DNA of 64,000 bases. It comes from Mytilus californianus (lineage: Eukaryota; Mollusca; Bivalvia; Mytilida; Mytilidae). Under the pieces are notes generated by a model, which was not told the origin of the DNA, searched no databases, and worked only from the letters and a program-made list of their open reading frames with translations. The DNA lies in the NCBI RefSeq assembly GCF_021869535.1, contig NW_026262690.1, forward strand, positions 61,822,995 to 61,886,994, in the 5' to 3' direction. The translations under genes and the position numbers were made by a program. The number at the start of each line of letters is the position of its first letter. Position 1 is the stretch's first letter. Positions 56,370 to 64,000 of the stretch are shown in pieces.

Positions 56370-57010
56370 CTCGGGATATTCAATAGCAGAGGTCTTTCTC
56401 CATATTTAGCAGAGCTTCAATATGTGTGTTTATCTCCAAGTTAACATGATATTCCAGAGCTCAGGTTTCCTATGATGGTGTCCTTGATAGAGTGTTCCTG
56501 CTTACACGGAAGGTATAGGGCCAAAGTTGTTTAATGGTAAAACTGTCGAAAGTTTAACAGACGTCATCATGATCTAGTTGACCATTACGGAATATCTGTT
56601 TCACAGATGACCACGGATACAGTTGGTATCAGTCTTAACTTGTCTTACAATCTGCCAGGAACTGTCAGGACAACTTAGAGCAGTCTCTAGAACTGTTCTC
56701 CTAGCACCCTTAGAACAGTTTCTGACAGAAGGTATTCTTCCCTAGAACAGTGTTGGACATTTCTACACTAAAGATTCTGACAGTTGTGAGCAATACAACG
56801 GGTGTCACATGTGGAACATGAACTGCTTACCCTTCCGGAGTACCTGAGATCACTACAGATGGGGTCGTGTTGCTCAGTCTTTAGTTTTCTATGTTGTGTG
56901 TTGAATACTGTTGTTTGTCTTTTGATCATTTGTCGTTTTTTGCCATGGCGTTGTCAGTTTGTTTTCGACTTATGAGTTTGAATATCCCTTTGGTATCCTT
57001 CTCCTCTCTT
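56370..57010 (+). pseudogene. Decayed Penelope-like 3' end with an inserted segment
   Basis: Remnants of the RT C-terminus occur at 56.40-56.60 kb ('ctccaagttaacatgatatt', 'cttgatagagtgttcctgct', 'tctgtttcacagatgacc'). After a foreign piece of about 180 bp (56625-56800) rich in CTAGAACAGTTT-like words, the family 3' tail resumes at 56.8-57.0 kb. Confidence 0.6.
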
Positions 57011-57046
57011 GTGTGCCCTAGAACGGTTTTGGACATTTCTATCAAT

Positions 57047-57090
57047 TTATGTATTTATTTATTTATTTATTTATTTATGTATTCATTTCC
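57047..57090 (+). repeat. (ATTT)n microsatellite
   Basis: Consecutive ATTT units with one change. A short (TA)n run follows at 57302-57319. Confidence 0.85.
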
Positions 57091-57527
57091 TTTCTTTATA
57101 TTATTTATTGATATTCTGATTTATTGATTTATTCATCTTAATTTCTTGATTTTCAATTTGTATTAATTCAATCAAACTATTCACGGATAGCGTTGTTACT
57201 TTTAAGGATTATTCATAATTGTCTATTCAAAGTAGTTTTATGAACTATTGTAAAGAGCGTTAACTAAATTAAGAAACTTTACATAACAATACCAAACTAA
57301 CATATATATATATATATATTATAATATTAAATAAGATTGAATTAAAAAAAAAAACATTTTGTTGAATCGGGTAAACTCGGGTATAAAAACATTCCCCAAA
57401 AAATTGATATGGTCAATGTGTAAACCAATTTTTTTACCTGTAATAAAAAAAAACAAAGTATAACAGATTCTTGCAGTTCTATCCTAGAACTGATTTAGAC
57501 AGTTCTTCTTGGGATTTTCGAATTGCA

Positions 57528-57652
57528 ATGCTCTTCATCTTCGTGTTTGATGATGAACTTTTGATTCGAGTGCCCCTGATGAGTCTTATTAGACGAAACG
57601 CGCGGCTGACGTAACAATTACCAGTATATATCTGGTATCTTTAATGAGTTTC
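57528..57652 (-). repeat. Family B fragment
   Basis: 'gatgagtcttattagacgaa' and 'acgcgcggctgacgt' are the inverse of the family B core. Confidence 0.65.
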
Positions 57653-57739
57653 TTCCCTAGACATGATCCTGGCTGTTCTACTGTAGAATTTTCTTCGGCA
57701 ACGTTACTAGGGTAGAATTATTCTATTCAAATTTAAAAC

Positions 57740-57845
57740 AGTGTTGAAGACCGTACTTTGACCTATAATGGTTTACTTTTATAAATTTTGACTTGGATGG
57801 AGAGTTGTCTCATTGGCACTCATACCACATCTTTTTATATCTATT
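57740..57845 (-). repeat. Family A, inverted 5' end
   Basis: 'ttgacttggatggagagttg', 'tctcattggcactcatacca' and 'catctttttatatctat'. Confidence 0.75.
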
Positions 57846-58514
57846 ATGTGCGATTTTCTGACAGTTCTGAAGAAAGATTAAAACTGATCCCAACTGTATG
57901 TTTATTAAGTTATAGCCATAACTCCGTCCAATTTTCCTCGTTTATGATTTCACCAAGTGTGAACTGCAGTTAACTTGTAATGAACAACACGATGGGTGCC
58001 TGGCTTTTGTTGCAGTAATTGCTTCACTTCCTGAGCACCTAAGTTCAGTTTCAATTTTGATTGGTACGTTTGTTTAATCTTTAATTTTCCGTGTAATTTT
58101 TTTGTTAACTGATGTTTGTATTTTCGTAATTTTGTTTTTTGCAATGATGTTTGGTACTTTTTCGGCTTACGGTTTTTGACTGTATCTTTCTTATTTTATT
58201 TTTCTATGGCTTTTGGTTATTGAATATCACAATGTTTTCCCCAATTCTAAAATATATTTCTTTTACAAACGCATGTTATACTCTTGCGTTTAACATGAAA
58301 TATTAAGGTCTAGCTTGAGATTGTATGTTAATAAAAGTGAAAAGAGTGATTTTTCGATACTTTCTGTTAGAATTCAGATAACCAGCTCTTGTTTAAAACA
58401 CTCGTTGATTTTGAAACATTTATTCTTGCAACAAGTATACCTAATGTGTTATTCACAAATACTTTTTTTCTGTCAATAGTAAGTATTTAGATAGAAAGTC
58501 GTCATTCTAATAAG

Positions 58515-58834
58515 CACAAAGTGTATCACCAGCATAGTAGTCAGCACTTTCTTCTTGACATAAATTATCATTGATATGGTCATAATCATAAATTAACTGT
58601 TTACAAAACTTTGAATTTTTCGAAATACTAACGATTTTCTACCCCAGGAATAGATTACCTTAGCTGTATTTGACAAAAGCTTTCAGAATTTCGGTTCCTC
58701 GATGCTCTTTAACCTTGTACTTTATTTGGCCTTTTTAACTTTTTTGATTCCACCGTCACTGGTAGACAGTCTTTTACAGACGAAACGCGCGTCTGGCGTA
58801 CAACGTTCTATTCCTGGTTTCTATGATGAGTTTA
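58515..58834 (-). repeat. Family B, nearly complete
   Basis: Inverse of the 365-bp unit at 42.2 kb over its whole length: 'accttagctgtatttgacaa', 'gacgaaacgcgcgtctggcg' and 'tctatgatgagttta'. Confidence 0.8.
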
Positions 58835-58839
58835 TTTTC

Positions 58840-59950
58840 CTTGGGTGAACTTTCAACCAAATAATAGCACAAACGAACTTTGTATATTATCTCTTTCTTC
58901 AAAGTCAGATCTTTCGATATTTTTCAATTGTGAAACATGTCAAATTTCATTGAAACTGAAACTTTTCATCTTTACATTTATCGATTTTTGAGAAATTGTA
59001 ATTCTATTTTCTTTGTGGTATTCTACAAGTTTCAGCTTAAGTGGTCAAAGGTCGTGTCAGCTATGGTTATCACTCGGTGTCGTTCGTACAATTTTTGACA
59101 TTTTAATCTTCTCATTTGTAACCTTTAGTCTATCACAATTAAATATGGCATTAACGTTTTCTGTGTTAACATTTTGGCTACCAATTTACCAAAGTACGAA
59201 AAAAAATTAATTTTACATTGCATTTAACAGGAATACATGGGGAAAATTTCTGGGAAATTCACATTCTATTTAAAAATTATTACAGATTGAATCTATCGAA
59301 TGAAAATGGCCTCGCTATATCAACCAATTTGTCCTTCTCCACTGGACTTTATTTCACATTGCACCACACTAGAAATACAGTCCTCTTCTTGAAAACCCTT
59401 CAACCAACTTAAATCAAATATTGCAAAAAGGTGTATTGTATGAATGAGGTTATTTACTTCAACCCGGTCATCCCAGTGTAAAACTTTTATAAAGTAATTC
59501 TGTCGGAAATATTTTTGAAATAAACGTGTTCTTGAGGTTGACAGCAAATAAAGCATAAATGTTCCATGTGACGTATTCAAGTAGCCTTGCTACTACTACT
59601 TTGGTGACAAGAATTACACCTTTATGACCATGATTTCCAATGCTTATTTGGATTTAGCTACTTGAATTGAATTTTTCCGATCTGAAGTAAAGCCAATACT
59701 TTTGAGCAGTCCGTTTTGCGTGCAAGATGCATAAATATGTGGTTGCGTCCGTAATGAGTGCGTCCTATATTGGAAGAATGTCACAATTAAATGGACCATA
59801 TAACTACCGTTCGAAGGGACCGGTAGGTGATTTGTTGAAAGGCTGCAATTCTTATGTTACAAAAAAAGCCTTTGTATTTAGAGGCAATCAAAATCATTGC
59901 CTTATCTTCCCGTCCTTCAACTTTTAAGGTCTTACAAATATATATATTTT
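58840..59950. other. Intergenic, nothing recognised
   Basis: Frames of 60-90 codons have no recognisable domain, and no known repeat words were seen. Confidence 0.4.
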
Positions 59951-59954
59951 ACTG

Positions 59955-60165
59955 CTTATCTGCTTACCCTTCTGGAGCACCTGAGATCACCCCCAGGTTC
60001 TTGGTGTTGTTCGTGTTTCTCAGACTTAAGTTTTCTATGTTGTGTTTTGTGTACTGCTGTTTGTCTTTTGGTTTTATTTTTTGCCATTGCGTTGTCGGTT
60101 TATTTTCGACTTATGGGTTTGAATGTCCTTTTGCTATCTTTCGCCTCTCTTTTAATTGTTTCAAT
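59955..60165 (+). mobile_element. Penelope-like 3' tail fragment
   Basis: 'ctgcttacccttctggagca', 'cctgagatcacccccag', 'gttttctatgttgtgttttg' and 'ctatctttcgcctctctttt' belong to the tail shared with 12.9 and 56.8 kb. Confidence 0.7.
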
Positions 60166-60559
60166 CTTAAATTTAAAGTAAACATTTCGTGTCAAACTCT
60201 AAGCAACAATCAGTAAATTAATTTACAAATATGGTTAACGGTAGAAGGTTCATTTTAGATTGCTCTCATTGGAAAAAAAAATATAGAAAATCGAGTTCAA
60301 ACCAAATCCAAAAAAAACTTCTTTTTTATGGTACCGATGGAAAATTGATAGATCGGTCAATCATATGAGAACAATCTGGAGATTTAGTTTTACATTGCTT
60401 TTAGAAATATATATCAAATCATTTTCTTGTACATCAATGGAAATTTCGTTACTTTTGTGACATATCAGTAAAATATTTTTATTTATAACTGTTTAAAAAT
60501 GAAAATTTTTGGAAACATTTAGAAAATGTTTTTTTTTTTTCAAAATTGTTCCTAAAGGG

Positions 60560-60760
60560 GAGAAGATAACAAGGGGACAATAACAACAACCCTTAGAAGT
60601 AAAAAAATAACTTACAACACTACAAACAAAATAAAATAGACGAACAGACAAACAGTAATCAACAAAACCCTACACAGAAAACTAAGGACAGATCAACACG
60701 ACCCCCCTTCCCCCTCAAAAATCGGGGATGATTTCATATGTAACAGAAGGGAGTAATTAT
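60560..60760 (-). mobile_element. Degraded Penelope-like 3' tail
   Basis: The inverse tail words are recognisable but diverged: 'agacgaacagacaaacag', 'cagatcaacacgacccccc', 'aaatcggggatgatttca'. Confidence 0.5.
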
Positions 60761-60869
60761 ATCCAAATGAATGTTACCAACAGTTGTTATATAACGCCTG
60801 TCTGTCAACCATGCAATATTAGAACTAGTAAAGAACTTTTTAACTGATATATGGGGACAAAAGTCTATA

Positions 60870-61505
60870 AAATTGAGAATGGAAATGGGGAATGTGTCAA
60901 AGAGATAACAACCCGACCATAAAACAGACAACAGCAGAAGGTCACCAACAGGTCTTCAATGCAGCGAGAAATTCCCGCACCCGGAGGCGTCCTTCAGCTG
61001 GCCCCTAAACAAATATATACTAGTTCAGTGATAATGAACGCCATACTAAACTTCAAATTGTACACAAGAAACTAAAATTAAAAATAATACAAGACTAACA
61101 AAGGCTAGAGGCTCCTGACTTGGGACAGGCGCAAAAATGCGGCGGGGTTAAACATGTTTATAAGATCTCAACCCTCCCCCTATACCTCTAACCAATGTAG
61201 AAAAGTAAACGCATAACAATACGCACATTAAAATTCAGTTCAAGAGAAGTCCGAGTCTGATGTCAGAAGATGTAACCAAAGAAAATAAACAAAATGACAA
61301 TAATACATAAATAACAACAGACTACTAGCAGTTAACTGACATGCCAGCTCCAGACTTCAATTAAACTGATTGAAAGATTATGTCTTCATCATATGAATAT
61401 CAGGCACAATCCTTCCCGTTAGGGGTTTAGTATCATACCATCATAACATATATGAGAAGAACATAACCCGTGTCATGCCAACAACTGGTTTTTAAATAAT
61501 TGTGT
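60870..61505 (-). mobile_element. 3' untranslated tail of the RT element
   Basis: Directly downstream of the RT stop codon on the minus strand. Its blocks recur in the same order at 27.44-27.78 and 28.59-28.87 kb, which shows that it is part of the element. The terminal 160 bp also occur alone at 13.5 and 49.7 kb. Confidence 0.75.
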
Positions 61506-62912
61506 TTAGTGCCGATGCAAAGACCCTATAAGTGAATCAATATTAACGCCAAAATATGCAATCTTTAATGACCTGACAACAGTATCGTAACTATATCCCT
61601 TCTTAATAAGTCTTTTTAAAGGTTTTGTTAGCTTCAGAGGTGAATACTGACATTTTTGTGCTTTATAAAGAATATTTCCATAAAAAATTGGATGTGAAAT
61701 ACCTGAACGTATAAGAAGTCTGCATGTTGAGCTATATTTACGAATGATGTCCTTATACCGATGATAAAATTTAGTAAATGTTTTGACTAGTTTGTGATAT
61801 CGAAAACCCTGATGTAATAATTTTTCAGTAATACATAAATTTCTCTCGATAAAATCTAAAACATTGTTACATACACGAGCGAATCGTACAAGTTGAGATA
61901 TATAAACAGCGTAAGATGGTGACAAGGGAACGTCACCATCAAAAAATGAATAATTAACGATAGGAAATGAAAAATCATCTCTTTTATCATATATTCTAGT
62001 ATTAAGCTTTCCATTAATGATATAGATATCAAGATCGAGGAAAGGGCAGTGGTCATTGTTAGTATTAGCTTTATTTAAAGTAAGTTCAACAGGATAAATT
62101 TCTTTAGTATACATACTGAAGTCGTCATTATTGAGAGCCAAAATATCATCCAAATATCTAAAAGTATTATTAAATTTGTGTATCAGATGTTGTTTCGATG
62201 GGTCTTTGCTGATTTTTGTCATAAATTGTAACTCATAGCAATACAAAAAAAGGTCCGCAATAAGTGGTGCACAGTTAGTCCCCATTGGAATTCCGATAAC
62301 CTGACGATATACGGAATCTCCAAAGCGAACAAAAATGTTATCTAGTAAAAATTCAAGGGCATATATAGTATCAAAGCATGTCCAATTGACATAGTTTTTT
62401 TGTTTATTGCTACTAAAAAATGACCTAAAAGAGTTTGAACATATATATTCACATTCTGACTTTTTAAATGCCCATTTAATTAGGTGTGTGAATTTTTTCT
62501 TAATGAAAATGTGAGGCAATGTGGTATATAGGGTAGAAAAATCAAAACTTTGAACAGATTCAAAATCACCAATATATGCATGTAATTTATCAAGTACTTC
62601 CAACGAGTTCTTGACACTCCAAAAGTAATTAATTCCACTATTTTCGAAGGCCTTATTTGAACAATTTATTATCAGGTTTTTGATTGTACCAAGTGTACTG
62701 GTAAGAAGAATAGACAATTTAGTAGTGGAACAATAGCTTGAAGACGAAATAAATCTATATTTGTAAGGTGTTTTGTGTAGCTTCGGAAGCCAATACATAG
62801 TTGGGACTTTCATTGTATTTGATTCTGCATGTAAAGCGGTAGCTAAAAGTTTATGTTTGTTACAGATATGCATATTTACTAAACTTAGATTATAACTCCA
62901 AGGTAAATTCAA
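61506..62912 (-). CDS. Penelope-like reverse transcriptase, 5'-truncated but catalytically complete core
   Basis: The ORF has 468 residues, but it opens at a TTG soon after an in-frame stop, so the N-terminus of the ancestral protein is missing. Blocks in order: MYWLPKLHKTPYKYRFIS (about 39-56); motif A FDFSTLYTTLPH (D124); FLLDNIFVRFGDSVYRQVIG then IPMGTNCAPLIADLFLY (about 208-224); the catalytic box RYLDD (252-256); YDKRDDFSFPI (about 308); and YISQLVRFAR. Both Asp residues of the active site and the preceding aspartate are present. No GIY-YIG endonuclease domain follows; the protein ends in LIGSLHRH and the element's 3' tail begins. Penelope-like retroelements copy RNA into DNA at the target. 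This copy has no known strong promoter here and is probably not autonomous. The exact clade was not determined. Confidence 0.75.
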   Translation of the reverse strand: MNLPWSYNLSLVNMHICNKHKLLATALHAESNTMKVPTMYWLPKLHKTPYKYRFISSSSYCSTTKLSILLTSTLGTIKNLIINCSNKAFENSGINYFWSVKNSLEVLDKLHAYIGDFESVQSFDFSTLYTTLPHIFIKKKFTHLIKWAFKKSECEYICSNSFRSFFSSNKQKNYVNWTCFDTIYALEFLLDNIFVRFGDSVYRQVIGIPMGTNCAPLIADLFLYCYELQFMTKISKDPSKQHLIHKFNNTFRYLDDILALNNDDFSMYTKEIYPVELTLNKANTNNDHCPFLDLDIYIINGKLNTRIYDKRDDFSFPIVNYSFFDGDVPLSPSYAVYISQLVRFARVCNNVLDFIERNLCITEKLLHQGFRYHKLVKTFTKFYHRYKDIIRKYSSTCRLLIRSGISHPIFYGNILYKAQKCQYSPLKLTKPLKRLIKKGYSYDTVVRSLKIAYFGVNIDSLIGSLHRH

Positions 62913-62989
62913 AATGACGGACGCTTACAAAACCTGACAAAAGCAAGCGTTCGACTATATCATCTGACAGAACGACGTTAACTGACCGT

Positions 62990-64000
62990 TAGGTGAGTGA
63001 AGCAGGCTCATCTTCATCTCCTCTGTCCCATTGCGCATTTATATTAGCAAATGCTAAAAAAAGGAAAACAACAAGATATAAATTTCATGCGTCTAAACCA
63101 TACGGTATGGAGTATTATTTCAGAGGACCTATTTCATAAAAAAAAATAGCAAGACAGATGGAATTGCTTCATCAAAAAATTACTTCTGAAACACTACTTG
63201 AAAAGGTTTATTCACGATCGAGCATTGTCCACACTTAATTCATAGCTTCAAAGTCAGAAGATGAAGTCAAAACCAATCAAAGGAAACTCCAAAATGGCCA
63301 GTTAAAAATAAATATAAAAAAAATACAAAAGCATTTTTGTATTAAGTATGATCTTGCGCGGTTTACTTCCAAGATAGAATTATTACTTACATAATAATAG
63401 TAGACTTATCATGAACGTGTATGTGATCTCTAGGAAATAGCCAAAAATTTAATTTGTTTTTCTTAAATTTGCTTCCTTTATTTATAATTTCTTAAATTTG
63501 AAAAGCCGTTAGAATCTTTTGAATGTGAGAACAAAAATATAACGTTTTCTGTCAAAACTTGTCAGTTTCTTTAGTCAACAAAAAAATCTTCATGTTTTTT
63601 ACATTAACTAATTTAAGAAATGAAATGATTATCAGGAGACAAAAACCAAAACTTAAATTGACGTATTTTATCTTACAATGTGTTACATGTGAAGGATTAT
63701 TTTTGATCACAGTAAATACTAAGTTTGTATAATAAATTTAACAGTTACCTTAATCTTCTAATGATTTTCACCATGCGAACTAATGTTGTTAATTACATAG
63801 GCGTGTCCTGGAATTAATTAATCTTTATGTTCTTTCTCGTTCATAGAGAGATTGAATAAAACTGTTTTGAAAGGGATTTTGTGGTGTCTGTTGGATAATA
63901 AAGGTATGTTATACAGGTGTTTCAGTAGAAATGAATTCAATCAAGTGCCATTAATCTACTAAAACTTGCATGAATGACTACTTTATGTAAGAAACGAGTA
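62990..64000. other. Intergenic, nothing recognised
   Basis: AT-rich; no ORF of note. The first 100 bp may be the ancestral leader of the RT element, but no frame continues into it. Confidence 0.35.

Overview
The window looks like nuclear DNA of a marine mussel (Mytilus or a close relative). It is strongly AT-rich. Its only convincing host genes are intron-containing, secreted Asn/Gly/Tyr-rich repeat proteins of the kind known from mussel byssus (thread matrix proteins) or shell matrix. Nearly everything else is a dense patchwork of dispersed repeats and decayed transposons. No rRNA, tRNA, CRISPR array or bacterial-type operon was seen. The genus is inferred from gene content and repeat style, not from a database search.

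Host genes. Three paralogues lie on the + strand at about 2.1-4.5 kb (gene 1), 14.3-18.1 kb (gene 2) and 35.5-38.7 kb (gene 3). All three share one architecture: a TATA box; a short non-coding exon 1 ending at a GTAAGAT donor; an exon 2 that starts exactly 8 nt before the ATG and carries the signal peptide and nearly all of the repeat domain; a phase-0 microexon of 21, 21 or 15 nt encoding one Ser-Tyr-Gly-basic cassette; and a last exon that codes only for Gly-Gly-Tyr and the stop. Mature proteins are predicted from 118-, 202- and 187-residue precursors. Genes 1 and 3 also share about 400 bp of upstream sequence and intron sequence, so they are the closer pair; gene 2 is more diverged and has a single cysteine in its mature chain.

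Mobile DNA. Two LTR-type elements appear to carry only a gag-like gene: a compact element at 4.7-6.7 kb with two zinc knuckles plus a coiled coil on the minus strand, and a larger one at 40.3-46.4 kb whose frameshifted gag is interrupted by three exact 365-bp tandem copies of a common dispersed repeat. A Penelope-like reverse transcriptase ORF with its catalytic motifs intact lies at 61.5-62.9 kb (minus strand). Decayed relatives or their 3' tails occur at about 0.4, 6.9, 12.9, 17.5, 26.2, 27.2, 29.5, 31.9, 36.3, 56.4, 60.0 and 60.6 kb. A decayed MULE-type transposase lies near 52.3 kb, and several TIR elements (MITEs) are present.

Other structure. A four-unit array of about 840 bp per unit starts just after gene 2 (18.1-23.9 kb) and is interrupted in its first unit by a 2.4-kb insertion flanked by an 11-bp duplication. 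The stretches at about 49.8-51.9, 53.2-54.0, 54.3-56.3, 58.8-59.9 and 63.0-64.0 kb hold no gene that I can recognise.
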